Shown: positions 32,023 to 41,158 of the stretch, one piece after another | Layout: every line of letters begins with the position of its first letter | Position numbering within the stretch: the first letter of the stretch is position 1 | Source of the DNA: Gammaproteobacteria bacterium | Lineage (GTDB): Bacteria; Pseudomonadota; Gammaproteobacteria; Pseudomonadales; Azotimanducaceae | NCBI GenBank assembly: GCA_009841635.1 | Contig: VXLJ01000009.1 | Coordinates: 62,865-126,864, forward strand | Length of the DNA stretch: 64,000 nt | Direction: 5' to 3' | Position numbers and translations under genes: made by a program | Notes under the pieces: model-generated | What the model was told of the DNA's origin: nothing | The model's database searches: none | Seen by the model: the letters and a program-made list of their open reading frames with translations, nothing else

Positions 32023-34374
32023 TCACGTTCCCTGCTGAATGGTTTGCCAAACGGTTTGGGGTGTCGCGGGCATTGACACGTCCTTTACACCCAAGGCGTC
32101 AGTAATCGCATTCATCACCGCGGCTGGGGAACCTATTGCGCCTGCTTCGCCGCATCCCTTAACCCCCAAAGGGTTGTGCGTACACGGGGTGGATGTCATA
32201 TCCACTTGAAAGTCTGGCAAATCGTCGGCACGCGGCATCGCGTAATCCATATATGAACCCGTCGCCAAGTTACCGCTCGAGTCGTAGATGCCATGTTCCA
32301 GTAGCGCTTGCCCGATACCTTGTGCGATGCCTCCGTGCACCTGACCTTCGACGATCATCGGATTGATGACGTTGCCGAAATCATCGACCGCCACAAATTT
32401 CGCGATGTCCGTCTCTCCTGTCGTTGGGTCGATTTCAACTTCACAAACGTACGATCCCGCTGGATAGGTGAAGTTAGAGGGGTCATAAAACGCTTTCTCT
32501 GACAACCCAGGTTCTAATTCGTCCAACGGATAGACCGCAGGGATATAAGCCGCACCAGCGATTTCCGCAAATGGTTTAGGTTCATTGCTACCTGCATAGC
32601 TGAATTGGCCATCCGCGAAATCCACTTGGTCGTCCGTCGTTTCAAACATGTGGGCGGCAATCTTCTTGCCTTTCGCAATGATTTTGTCCAGCGCTTTGTC
32701 GATGGCGGAGCCGCCAACCGCAATCGAGCGAGAGCCATAGGTGCCTAAGCCGTAATCTGATCGTCCGGTATCGCCGTGAATGACATTGACACTGTCAAAG
32801 GGAATGCCAAGCCGATCAGAAACCAATTGCGCGAAGGTCGTTTCGTGCCCTTGTCCATGGCTATGTGAACCAGTCATGACCGTTACGGAGCCCGACACAT
32901 CCACACGCACCTCTGCCGATTCAAATAGTCCTACGCCTGCTCCTAACTGGAGCACTAGCTGTGAAGGTGCCAGTCCACAGGCTTCGATATAGCACGAATA
33001 ACCCCGACCACGCAGCTTGCCAGCCGCCTCGGACGCAGCTTTGCGCGCCATATAGCCGTCACTATCTGCCAGTTCCAGTGCTTTCGCCATGCTAGCGGCG
33101 TAATTACCGGTGTCATATTGAAGTGCCACAGGTGTTTGGTATGGGAAAGCGTCTGTTGGAATGAAATTGATGCGGCGCAGTTCAACTGGGTCCATCCCTA
33201 GTTCACGTGCGGCCGTCTCGACAAGGCGTTCGACGACATAAGTCGCTTCAGGTCGACCAGCTCCTCGATATGCATCGACCGGCGCGGTATTGGTGAATAC
33301 CGCTTGGGTTTCAACGTAAATAGCGGGTGTCTTGTATTGACCAGCCATCAAGGTGCCGTAAAGATACGTCGGTACGCTTGATGAAAACGTTGATAAATAA
33401 GCCCCCATATTTGCGATCGTTTTTACCCGCAAGCCAAGCATTTCACCGCTCGAACTGAGCGCGAGTTCCGCCTTGGTGACATGGTCACGACCATGTGCGT
33501 CTGATAGAAAGGACTCGCTGCGATCGGCGCGCCATTTGATTGGACGACCGATCTTCGCGGAAGCCCAAATGACTGCTGTCTCTTCGGCGTACACAAAGAT
33601 CTTTGAACCGAAGCCACCACCGACATCGGGTGAAATGACTCGCAGATTTGCTTCTGGTGCAACCTGCACGAACAGCGCCAGGACAACGCGCTCGACGTGT
33701 GGATTTTGAGACGTGGTGTATAGCGTGTATGTCTGCGATGCGGCATCGTACGAGCCGAGGGCAGCTCGAGGTTCAATCGCGTTCGGTATTAACCGATTGT
33801 TAACGATGTCGAGCGAAGTGACGTGGTCGGCTTGCGCGAACGCGGCGTCAGTCGCATCTTTGTCGCCGAGTTCCCAGTCGTACGCCTGATTGTTAGCCAC
33901 ATTTTCGTGGATTTGAGCACTACTCGTCGCCGTACCAGTATCGACAACTGCCTCGAGCACCTCAAAATCGGCGCTTACCGCTTCCGCGCCGTCTCTCGCA
34001 GCTTGCAATGTTTCTGCAACCACGAAGGCATACGGCTCGCCGACGTAATTCACAAATTCCGTTGCGATGGGCGGATGTGCCGGCGCAACCATGGGGTTGC
34101 CATCCTTGCTTGTTACGACCCACCCACAGGGTAGATCGCCAATGCCATCGGCCGTCAACTCGTCACCGGTGAATACTCGAATGACGCCTGCCACGGCCAT
34201 AGCGCTTGCGGTATCGATACTCTTGATTTTCGCCCGTGCGTGCGGCGAACGAACGAATACACAAAAGGTTTGACCGAACACATTGATATCGTCGGTGTAC
34301 TGGCCTTTACCCGTGATGAATCGAGCGTCTTCTTTACGGAGTGCAGAAGCGCCTATACCTGTTTCAGCGTTCAT
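32023..34374 (-). CDS. molybdenum hydroxylase large subunit (CoxL form II-like)
   Basis: A 783-residue molybdopterin subunit. The AYRGAGRPEA motif marks it as form II / aldehyde oxidase-xanthine dehydrogenase type rather than true CO dehydrogenase (form I has AYRCSFR). Other family motifs are KRGTGKGQYTDDI-like start (ARFITGKGQYTDDI), PDVGGGFGSKI, YEAC-equivalent GLAPSQL, GSHSHGQGHETTFAQLVSDRL, IHGDTGRSDYGLGTYGSRSIAVGG and GCGEAGAIGSPAAVMNAI, the last with the catalytic glutamate. It probably hydroxylates an N-heterocycle or aldehyde. No molybdenum-cofactor or maturation gene except a CoxG-like protein is nearby. Confidence 0.93.
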   Translation of the reverse strand: MNAETGIGASALRKEDARFITGKGQYTDDINVFGQTFCVFVRSPHARAKIKSIDTASAMAVAGVIRVFTGDELTADGIGDLPCGWVVTSKDGNPMVAPAHPPIATEFVNYVGEPYAFVVAETLQAARDGAEAVSADFEVLEAVVDTGTATSSAQIHENVANNQAYDWELGDKDATDAAFAQADHVTSLDIVNNRLIPNAIEPRAALGSYDAASQTYTLYTTSQNPHVERVVLALFVQVAPEANLRVISPDVGGGFGSKIFVYAEETAVIWASAKIGRPIKWRADRSESFLSDAHGRDHVTKAELALSSSGEMLGLRVKTIANMGAYLSTFSSSVPTYLYGTLMAGQYKTPAIYVETQAVFTNTAPVDAYRGAGRPEATYVVERLVETAARELGMDPVELRRINFIPTDAFPYQTPVALQYDTGNYAASMAKALELADSDGYMARKAASEAAGKLRGRGYSCYIEACGLAPSQLVLQLGAGVGLFESAEVRVDVSGSVTVMTGSHSHGQGHETTFAQLVSDRLGIPFDSVNVIHGDTGRSDYGLGTYGSRSIAVGGSAIDKALDKIIAKGKKIAAHMFETTDDQVDFADGQFSYAGSNEPKPFAEIAGAAYIPAVYPLDELEPGLSEKAFYDPSNFTYPAGSYVCEVEIDPTTGETDIAKFVAVDDFGNVINPMIVEGQVHGGIAQGIGQALLEHGIYDSSGNLATGSYMDYAMPRADDLPDFQVDMTSTPCTHNPLGVKGCGEAGAIGSPAAVMNAITDALGVKDVSMPATPQTVWQTIQQGT

Positions 34375-34383
34375 GATGATCTC

Positions 34384-34845
34384 CTACATATTGGCTTGCG
34401 CATCGAGCACAGCCTTGACGATGTTGTGATAACCAGTGCAGCGACAGATGTTGCCTTCAAGCCCTTCTCGAACTTGCTCGGCGTTCAAAGGCTCATCGCT
34501 CGACGCAACGAGATCGATCGCGCTCATGATCATCCCTGGTGTGCAAAACCCACATTGCAGGGCATGGTTTGCTCGAAAAGCAACTTGCATAGGGTGCAGT
34601 TCTTCGCCGTTTGCAATACCTTCGATGGTGGTCACTTCGCCACCGTCCGCTTGACCCGCCAAGATCGTGCAAGATTTCACTGAGCGACCATCTAAGTGAA
34701 CTGTGCAAGCACCGCATTGACTGGTGTCGCAACCAATATGAGTCCCTGTGAGTCCGAGCGCGTCGCGTAGCACGTCGGAGAGCAAGGCGTTATCCGCTAC
34801 GTCAACGGCTTGCTCAGCGCCGTTGACCGTGATATTGATCTTCAT
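34384..34845 (-). CDS. molybdenum hydroxylase 2Fe-2S subunit (CoxS-like)
   Basis: A 153-residue subunit with two [2Fe-2S] clusters. The plant-type ferredoxin cluster is in [21 protein letters not shown] and the second, alpha-helical cluster is [11 protein letters not shown] ... CRCTGYHNI, both with full cysteine sets. The gene is 9 bases ahead of the large subunit and 52 bases after the CoxG-like gene, so all are in one operon. Confidence 0.95.
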   Translation of the reverse strand: MKINITVNGAEQAVDVADNALLSDVLRDALGLTGTHIGCDTSQCGACTVHLDGRSVKSCTILAGQADGGEVTTIEGIANGEELHPMQVAFRANHALQCGFCTPGMIMSAIDLVASSDEPLNAEQVREGLEGNICRCTGYHNIVKAVLDAQANM

Positions 34846-34897
34846 CGTTCTTATCCCCTCGTGAACATGAAGTCATGTCGCTTTGACTACTTAGCGA

Positions 34898-35350
34898 TTA
34901 TGCAACCCATTGTTTGGAAAAGCTCTCAAAGAAGCTGCGTGCCATTTTGCGACTAAATGATTGGATCAATCGCGATCCAATTTGCGCGAGTTTGCCGCCA
35001 ATGCTCCCTTCTACAGCATAGGTTAGACGCGTGCCTTCGTTTGTTTCATGGAGTTGAACATGCGCCTGACCTTGCCCGAATCCAGCCGCGCCACCTTCAG
35101 CGGCGACCTTGAGAGTGTATGACTCTGGCTGAACAGCTTCGAGGATGCTTATCGTGCCGTTGAAACGCGCCTTGACAGGTCCTATCTTGACCGTCACCGC
35201 ACATTCAAATTCGTCGGCATTGATCACGGTCATTTGTTCACAACCGTCAATACATTGCTTAAGCACTAGCGGATCCTGGAGCGCGCGCCACACTTCGTTT
35301 CGAGAAGCGGGAATAAGGAATTCGCCATGCTCTTCCATTAGTCGCCCCAA
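34898..35350 (-). CDS. CoxG-like SRPBCC protein
   Basis: A 150-residue START/SRPBCC-fold protein of the CO-dehydrogenase subunit G family. The N-terminus is GEFLIPASRNEVWRALQDP with ILKQCIDGCEQ, and the middle reads GPVKARFNGTISI, followed by a C-terminal amphipathic region (SIGGKLAQIGSRLIQSFSRKMARSFFESF) that is typical of CoxG and is thought to attach CoxG to the membrane or enzyme. Start may be Met5 (35338). Encoded with the molybdenum hydroxylase, as usual for Cox/Xdh-like enzymes; it may help recruit the enzyme to the membrane. Confidence 0.9.
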   Translation of the reverse strand: MGRLMEEHGEFLIPASRNEVWRALQDPLVLKQCIDGCEQMTVINADEFECAVTVKIGPVKARFNGTISILEAVQPESYTLKVAAEGGAAGFGQGQAHVQLHETNEGTRLTYAVEGSIGGKLAQIGSRLIQSFSRKMARSFFESFSKQWVA

Positions 35351-35381
35351 TAGGTCGCTACATCGACCTTTTCATTAACAA

Positions 35382-36047
35382 TCAAAGACTGAATACCTCG
35401 CCGTTGAAATCATCGATAGTCGTAAATTCATTGACTGGTTTGCGCCGCAACCGCGTCAATTGCTTGACTGGTTTCCCGATTGGCAACAACGCGCTTACTG
35501 CGAAGTGGTCAGGAATCCCAAACAATTTCTTAACTTCAGGCTCTTGGGCAGCGAGAAATGTGGTAAGCGTGCCACCTAAGCCTTCGTTGCGAGCGGCTAA
35601 CAAGATATTCCAGACAAAGGGATAAATCGACGCACCAGAAATGACGCCAACTCGGTCCAACTCGCTATCCATCGAAGCCACCACACTTAAATCCACAAGA
35701 ATGAGCAACAATACCGGCGCAGCTGTGAATTGATCAAGAAAAGCGTCGGAAACCCGCATTTTGCTCACATCGTCGCCTGACACTTTTGTTGCTTCGATCG
35801 TGTTGTACGGATTTTCGCCGGCCGCGACCATGGCTCGGTAACGCTGCATAACAGGTGAGATGAGTGGTCCGAGTGCTTTGCGTTTTTCAGGGTCGCGCAC
35901 GATGATGACGTGCCAGCCTTGTCGATTTCCACCACTTGGCGCAAACCGGGCGTTTTCTAGGATGCGATAGATGGTTTCATCCGATATGGGCTCGGGTAGA
36001 TGCTCACGAGCCGCGAACGTGGTGCGCATCACATCGTAGAGATTCAT
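35382..36047 (-). CDS. nitroreductase-family FMN oxidoreductase
   Basis: A 221-residue protein. It starts YDVMRTTFAAREHLPEPISDETIYRILENARFAPSGGNRQGWHVIIVRDPEKR, the classic nitroreductase entry region with FMN contacts (Arg13; ARFAPSGGNRQGWH). The dimer-core FMN region continues FLAAQEPEVKKLFGIPDHFAVSALLPIGKPVKQ. It is the first gene upstream of the molybdenum hydroxylase genes; the 31-base gap suggests one transcript. Substrate unknown; nitroaromatic, quinone or enone reduction are all possible. Confidence 0.9.
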   Translation of the reverse strand: MNLYDVMRTTFAAREHLPEPISDETIYRILENARFAPSGGNRQGWHVIIVRDPEKRKALGPLISPVMQRYRAMVAAGENPYNTIEATKVSGDDVSKMRVSDAFLDQFTAAPVLLLILVDLSVVASMDSELDRVGVISGASIYPFVWNILLAARNEGLGGTLTTFLAAQEPEVKKLFGIPDHFAVSALLPIGKPVKQLTRLRRKPVNEFTTIDDFNGEVFSL

Positions 36048-36193
36048 GATGTATTAGTCCCAGCTAAATTGCGATGGCCAAGAGATCTCTGGCCGTGATA
36101 TGTCCTAAAAGTGAGCACGCACTGCACAGTGATTGTGCAACTGCGCACGTAAAGTCGGCATTTTCTTCAACTTCGGGTTAAAAACCGACCAGA

Positions 36194-36327
36194 TTGACGC
36201 GGCACGAAAATTGCTATGCAATTAGTTAGTGTGGTTAGTTACTGCACGTAGGCGTTCTACAACTCCCCAGATATCGCCTACTCCCCTACCATGGCTTGAT
36301 ACGCTTGCCGTATCGAGCCATCTTTTT
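36194..36327 (+). ncRNA. candidate small RNA with terminator
   Basis: The 279-base gap between the nitroreductase and MFS genes holds a plus-strand structure with no plus-strand gene near it. A TTGACG hexamer (36194-36199) followed at 15 bases by TATGCA is a weak promoter candidate. A 7-bp stem GTAGGCG/CGCCTAC (36248-36254, 36275-36281) is followed by a 13-bp stem with one G-U-type pair (36291-36303 with 36309-36321, 5-nt loop) and then CTTTTTAA, a canonical Rho-independent terminator on the plus strand. CTCCCC occurs in the first loop and again just after that stem. A transcript of about 100 nt is predicted. The hairpin may serve instead, or also, as the end of the convergent-reading MFS gene, whose stop codon overlaps the T-tract. 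Confidence 0.45.
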
Positions 36328-37792
36328 AACTCACTGTTACTGGTTGCGTTGTATGACTGCCAGGTGTTGTTTTGCGATCCGCGAGTGTCTCTAGATTCTG
36401 CTCGTGGGTCGATTTCTCGATTTTGTAAAACACGAGCAAAGCCAAGGCAATGAGATATAAGCCACAGTAGAGCGGCAAGAACCAAGCGACCAGCTCAATG
36501 CGGTGGTCGCGCGTCATGTCCGCAGCGGTTTGAAACGATTCCATGCCCACGATTGAGACGATGATGCCTGCCAAAAAGATACCGCCGGCTGACGTCGCTT
36601 TTGCGGCGAATCCACGTGTAGCGTAAAACAAACCTTCGGCACGACGGCTTGTATCGATTTCGCTATCTTCCACGACGTCTGCCATCATAGAGTCGAGCAT
36701 GACGCCGTTCACAATAAGGCACACCACTTCAACCACGATGAACAAGCTGTACAGATATAGAGACGTCCAGCTGCCCATGGCAGGCCACATGTCAAACAGG
36801 AAAAAGACGTAGGGCAACGGCACGAGGAAGGTAAAGCACAGAATCGCCAAGATTGCAATCTGGCGCTTTCCGAAAATTCGGCCAATGGAAGGAATGATCG
36901 CAAGCGATATCAAGGGTGAAAGCAGCACAAACACACCGGTCATAGCAATTTGCGCACCGCTAAAACCAAAGAAATAATTCGTGTTGTAGAGGTATAACGC
37001 TGCGAGCATGCCGCCTGCGATGCCTACTAACAATCCATTGAAAAACAGCACTGCGAAGTTTTTGTTCGACAATGATTGCACGAGTTCGCGCATTGCGTGA
37101 ACCAAGACGGGCCAAATTCGGCGATCTTGACTGGTGCGCTCGGGTCTAGGTAACTGCGAAAAATACTTTTGGGTGCCTAGCGACGAGATCAAAATAGAGA
37201 TCGCAATGAGTGTTGCGCCAACCCAGGCGTAGATCGCATACCCCGTGTGAACCGACATGCCGTAATGACCGACCCATAGGAAGAAATTGATGGTGTGGAG
37301 GCCATTACCTCCCATCCAACCAAACGCGTGACGAATAGACAACCAGCGACTGCGTCGCTCGTAGTGAGACTCTAACTCAGGCAACTGGGCAGCCGAAGGC
37401 ACTTCAACCAAGGTGGTGGCGGTGCGAATCAAGATGGCGAACACGAGCACATACCAGAACTGCATCTGTTCGGTAAGTTCGCCCATTGGATTGAACATAC
37501 CCCAGAACGACAGTGGCAGCATGAACAACGCGACATACATGAATGGGTGCCGCCGCCCGAGACGCGAGGAGGTCTTATCCGACCAATGACCGATGATCAA
37601 GTCGCTGAAAGCATCCCAAATCATCGCGACGCCAAGCGCACTCGCCGCAACGTAACCAGGCATACCTAGCACTTGAGTTGTGAACGGGAGCAACAAGTAG
37701 CTGAACGCGTTGTTTTTGATGCCGAACGCTACCGACGCACTACCGTAAAACCACAGGAGCGGGTTGCGTTCAGGAAGGCGTACCGGATTCAT
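36326..37792 (-). CDS. MFS transporter, GPH (glycoside-pentoside-hexuronide) type
   Basis: A 488-residue carrier with about 12 helices. The first segment GSASVAFGIKNNAFSYLLLPFTTQVLGMPGYVAASALGVAMIWDAFSDLIIGHWSDKTSSRLGRRHPFMYVA is the MelB/XylP-type N-terminal signature (DxxxDxxxG..SD..SR.GRR.P). A later DSMMADVVEDSEIDTSRRAEGLFYATRGFAAKATSAGG segment is also typical. It probably symports a sugar, glycoside or other uncharged or acidic metabolite with cations. It has no neighbouring sugar-hydrolase gene. Confidence 0.9.
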   Translation of the reverse strand: MNPVRLPERNPLLWFYGSASVAFGIKNNAFSYLLLPFTTQVLGMPGYVAASALGVAMIWDAFSDLIIGHWSDKTSSRLGRRHPFMYVALFMLPLSFWGMFNPMGELTEQMQFWYVLVFAILIRTATTLVEVPSAAQLPELESHYERRSRWLSIRHAFGWMGGNGLHTINFFLWVGHYGMSVHTGYAIYAWVGATLIAISILISSLGTQKYFSQLPRPERTSQDRRIWPVLVHAMRELVQSLSNKNFAVLFFNGLLVGIAGGMLAALYLYNTNYFFGFSGAQIAMTGVFVLLSPLISLAIIPSIGRIFGKRQIAILAILCFTFLVPLPYVFFLFDMWPAMGSWTSLYLYSLFIVVEVVCLIVNGVMLDSMMADVVEDSEIDTSRRAEGLFYATRGFAAKATSAGGIFLAGIIVSIVGMESFQTAADMTRDHRIELVAWFLPLYCGLYLIALALLVFYKIEKSTHEQNLETLADRKTTPGSHTTQPVTVS

Positions 37793-37901
37793 CGTGGGCA
37801 GCTGCTCTTTTGAAATTAGAAGTGCGTTACGAAATAACGCTATTCGATGGCATTATGAGGATAGATTCGACCCGGACGTACGCTAACCGAATCATGTTGC
37901 T

Positions 37902-39263
37902 TTACGGCTTGAATTCACTGATGATCGCTGAGATGGACTCTTTCGCATCGCCAAACAACATACGTGTATTCGAACCCATGAACAATGGGTTGTCGACGCC
38001 GGAAAACCCTGATGCCATTGACCTCTTTAGGACGAACACAGTTTTCGCTTCATCGACATTGATGATGGGCATGCCGTAAATAGGACTGCCTTCGTCTGAA
38101 CGAGCTGATGGATTGACGACGTCGTTCGCCCCGATGACCACGGCCACGTCAATGGCACCAATCCGAGGATTTATGTCATCCATTTCGACAAGCTGATCAT
38201 ACGAGACATTTGCTTCTGCCAACAACACGTTCATGTGGCCAGGCATGCGGCCTGCAACAGGATGAATGGCGTAGCTCACTTCGCAGCCATGTGCTTCCAA
38301 CAATTCGCCAAGTTCACACACAACGTGTTGGGCTTGTGCAACGGCCATGCCATAGCCAGGTACGAACGTGACCGAACTAGCAGCTTCGAGAATGAGGTAG
38401 GCGTCGCCAGCGGAAATCGGCTTAACTTCGCCTTCAACCTTCGCTGCGGTCTTAACTGCACCAAACCCGCTAAACAGGACATTGCCCAAAGAACGATTCA
38501 TCGCTTTGCACATGATGTTGGTTAGGATGATGCCAGCCGCACCAACTAATGACCCGGCGACGATGAGGATGATGTTGTTAATCGCAAATCCCGCCGCGCA
38601 CGCTGCTAATCCTGAATAGCTGTTCAGCAATGAAATGACGACAGGCATATCTGCGCCGCCAATTGGAATGACAGCGAAAATCCCAAGCACAAGCGCAAGT
38701 GCAATGACTGCATAGAGGTAAGGTGACGCGGGATTCGGTTCTAGACAAAACATGACCGCGGCGGCAAGCAATGCGACAAGAATCAATGAATTGACAAATC
38801 GCTGACCGGTGAAAATCAAGGCGCGACTGGTCATCACTTCGGACAACTTGCCCCACGCAATGACGCTACCGGAAAACGTGACGCCACCGATAAGCACGGA
38901 TAACGTAACGGTGATCGCAACAAACAAGCTCCCGGACTCAAATAGTGCCGCCCACGCGACGAGCAAACTAGCTGCGCCACCGAATCCATTGAAGACGGCC
39001 ACCATTTCAGGCATGGAAGTCATCGCAACCAATCGCGCTGCCAATGCGCCGATGATTGCACCAATGACCGCGCATATGGCGATCCAGTACCAATCAAGAA
39101 TGTTCTCTGAAAGCAGTGTCACGACGATTGCAATGAACATCCCAAGCGCTGACAGAAAGTTGCCGCGCCGTGCGGTCGCCGGGGTACCTAGCATCTTCAA
39201 GCCGAAGATGAATAGCACTGCAGCTACGATGTAAGCTGCATTAATCAGGACGTTGTCTAGCAC
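37902..39263 (-). CDS. pntB: NAD(P) transhydrogenase subunit beta
   Basis: A 453-residue subunit. It has the C-terminal NADP-binding domain (VIGANDVVNPSARSDEGSPIYGMPIINVDEAKTVFVLKRSMASGFSGVDNPLF), and before it the nine-helix membrane part with SGLAACAAGFAINN and GFGGAASLLVAWAA. It forms the proton channel and the NADP(H) site of the proton-translocating transhydrogenase, which makes NADPH from NADH using the proton gradient. Encoded with pntAb and pntAa in one minus-strand operon. Confidence 0.97.
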   Translation of the reverse strand: MLDNVLINAAYIVAAVLFIFGLKMLGTPATARRGNFLSALGMFIAIVVTLLSENILDWYWIAICAVIGAIIGALAARLVAMTSMPEMVAVFNGFGGAASLLVAWAALFESGSLFVAITVTLSVLIGGVTFSGSVIAWGKLSEVMTSRALIFTGQRFVNSLILVALLAAAVMFCLEPNPASPYLYAVIALALVLGIFAVIPIGGADMPVVISLLNSYSGLAACAAGFAINNIILIVAGSLVGAAGIILTNIMCKAMNRSLGNVLFSGFGAVKTAAKVEGEVKPISAGDAYLILEAASSVTFVPGYGMAVAQAQHVVCELGELLEAHGCEVSYAIHPVAGRMPGHMNVLLAEANVSYDQLVEMDDINPRIGAIDVAVVIGANDVVNPSARSDEGSPIYGMPIINVDEAKTVFVLKRSMASGFSGVDNPLFMGSNTRMLFGDAKESISAIISEFKP

Positions 39264-39278
39264 AGATTTGTCGCGTAG

Positions 39279-39581
39279 TTACTTGGCGGTGTTGCTGCCG
39301 CGCGGTTTGAACATGCGCAACATACGATCGGTCACTAGATAACCCCCAACGACATTGATCGTTGCGAATACGACTGCAAGAGCGCCCAACCACATGGCTA
39401 GTGAAGCTTTATCGCCTGCACCCGCGGCGAGTAATGCGCCAACCAGGGTAATACCGGATATAGCGTTCGCACCCGACATCAATGGCGTGTGCAAGGTTGC
39501 TGGTACTTTAGAGATTAGCTCGAATCCAAGGAATATCGCTAAAGCGAGAATCAGTGCTAAGTAAACGAAGGCCAGCTCCAT
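39279..39581 (-). CDS. pntAb: NAD(P) transhydrogenase subunit alpha 2 (membrane part)
   Basis: A 100-residue subunit with three to four helices (ELAFVYLALILALAIFLGFELI, SGITLVGALLAAGAGDKASLAMWLGALAVVFATINVVGGYLVTDRML). In many bacteria and in the mitochondrial enzyme this is the C-terminal part of a single alpha subunit, while here it is a separate gene as in Rhodospirillum. It sits 15 bases before pntB and 4 bases after pntAa. Confidence 0.95.
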   Translation of the reverse strand: MELAFVYLALILALAIFLGFELISKVPATLHTPLMSGANAISGITLVGALLAAGAGDKASLAMWLGALAVVFATINVVGGYLVTDRMLRMFKPRGSNTAK

Positions 39582-39585
39582 AGGA

Positions 39586-40716
39586 TCAGTAAACCTCCTT
39601 TAGTTGCTCATTCACTAGTTCGCCATTGCGCACGACAATGGAAGCGTTAAGAATTTCGTCGTCGACCTCGAGGTTCAGCGTGCCAGGTTCTTCCCCTTTG
39701 AACTCGTTAACGTATTCAAATAAGTTCGACGCATACATTTCGCTGGCGTGACCCGCGACTTGCGAAGGCAAGTTGGCCATGCCAATGACTTTTACACCAT
39801 CAATTTCGGTGATTTGGTCCACCTGTGAACCTTCGACATTTCCGCCAGTTTCAACCGCCATGTCGATCACGACGCTCGTTGGTTGCATAGATTTCACCAT
39901 TTCGAGCGTGACGATGCGTGGTGCAGGCCGACCGAATACTTGCGCTGTTGTTACGACAATGTCCGAACGCGCTATTGCCTCGGCCATGCCTTGTGTTTGC
40001 CGCTGCTGCTGTTCTTCTGTAAGTTCCTGAGCATAGCCTTGTTCTGTTTGACCTAGTTCACCCAGATCGACTTCCAAAAATCTTGCCCCAAGGCTTTGTA
40101 CTTCTTCCTTTACCACCGGTCGAGTATCAAAAGCTTCGATACGCGCACCGAGACGATGAGCAGTGGCAATAGCCTGCAGACCAGCGACGCCGGCGCCTAT
40201 GATGAAGACTCGCGCTGGTGAAAGAGTTCCTGCAGGCGTCATCATGAGGGGAAAGATGCGAGGTAAATGGAAGGCTGCTACGATCATGGCCGCGTAACCC
40301 GCCAAGCTTGCCTGCGATGACAAGCCGTCAAGTTTTTGAGCTCGAGTGCTTCGCGGCACCATTTCGAGAGATATTGCCGTGAGCCCTTGTGCGACGCACG
40401 CATTGACCGTGTCGGTTTGACGATAGGGGTCAAGAAAGCCAAGGTAAACGGCACTGGTGGGAATTTGCGCTATGACGTCAGCTGCTAGTGGTCGTACCGC
40501 CAACACCAAGTCGGCTTCTTGAAGCGTCGATTGTGCGTCGGTCGCGATGGTAGCGCCTGCTTGCTCATATTCGGAATCGGTAAATCCCGCTTGCAATCCA
40601 GCTCCGCTTTCCAAGCTAAGGTCAAAACCCAGCGATGCCAGCTTTTTAACCGTTTCGGGAACTAAGGCAACACGTTTCTCGCCCGGCCAAGTCTCCTTGG
40701 TCGTAACAATCCGCAT
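39586..40716 (-). CDS. pntAa: NAD(P) transhydrogenase subunit alpha 1 (NAD-binding part)
   Basis: A 376-residue soluble subunit that binds NAD(H). It has RIVTTKETWPGEKRVALVPETVKKLASLGF, the AlaDH/PNT N-terminal domain, and the C-terminal domain with RVFIIGAGVAGLQAIATAHRLGARIEAFDTRP (NAD-binding). The C-terminal IDMAVETGGNVEGSQVDQITEIDGVKVIGMANLPS is also typical. First gene of the pnt operon; the promoter must be in the 442-base gap upstream. Confidence 0.97.
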   Translation of the reverse strand: MRIVTTKETWPGEKRVALVPETVKKLASLGFDLSLESGAGLQAGFTDSEYEQAGATIATDAQSTLQEADLVLAVRPLAADVIAQIPTSAVYLGFLDPYRQTDTVNACVAQGLTAISLEMVPRSTRAQKLDGLSSQASLAGYAAMIVAAFHLPRIFPLMMTPAGTLSPARVFIIGAGVAGLQAIATAHRLGARIEAFDTRPVVKEEVQSLGARFLEVDLGELGQTEQGYAQELTEEQQQRQTQGMAEAIARSDIVVTTAQVFGRPAPRIVTLEMVKSMQPTSVVIDMAVETGGNVEGSQVDQITEIDGVKVIGMANLPSQVAGHASEMYASNLFEYVNEFKGEEPGTLNLEVDDEILNASIVVRNGELVNEQLKEVY

Positions 40717-41158
40717 TAATTAGATTCGATTAGATAAGGTGAAGAGTAACGGAAATGTCGCCGAGTTATCGACTCAGGATTTCCAAGTGCGGCGGATTTT
40801 ACGGCAGGTGGCATAGCGCTAACAGTCGCCGTCGCACCGATTTACGAATGCCGAAAAATGACGAATTACTTATATAGCAATTTCTTATGTTATGGAATGA
40901 AAACGTTGTCAGGTCCACCGACTCCAGATGGCACGGTGTGAGCGTTCGAACTTCAATCGTTGCGGACCAATCTGATCGATGCACTTGCTAATGTTGCTCA
41001 TTGTTGTGTCCACTGCGGTTGCAAATCCCAGTTATCTGCATTAGTCGCTCATTCGTGTCGCGATTCCCTTTCGGACACAATCACAACTCTTAATTGAGCC
41101 TTTACGATAAAGGCTAATCGGGCTTTTAGAGCAAGCCTCTCAGTCGGGACTAGACTTC
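40717..41158. other. gap between pntAa and the CmcJ-like gene
   Basis: A 442-base stretch with no convincing gene on either strand. It has to hold the pnt promoter and the end of the P450-sulfatase-CmcJ transcript. I see one perfect 7-bp hairpin, GCCTTTA-CGA-TAAAGGC (41098-41114), lying 45 bases after the CmcJ-like stop codon, but no T-tract after it on the minus strand. An A/T-rich patch at about 40855-40900 (TTATATAGCAATTTCTTATGTTATGG) could be promoter DNA. Confidence 0.5.
41098..41114 (-). terminator. possible terminator hairpin after the CmcJ-like gene
   Basis: GCCTTTA-CGA-TAAAGGC is a perfect 7-bp stem with a 3-nt loop, about 45 bases past the CmcJ-like stop codon on the minus strand. 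A T-tract is not evident, so this may be Rho-assisted. Confidence 0.4.
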
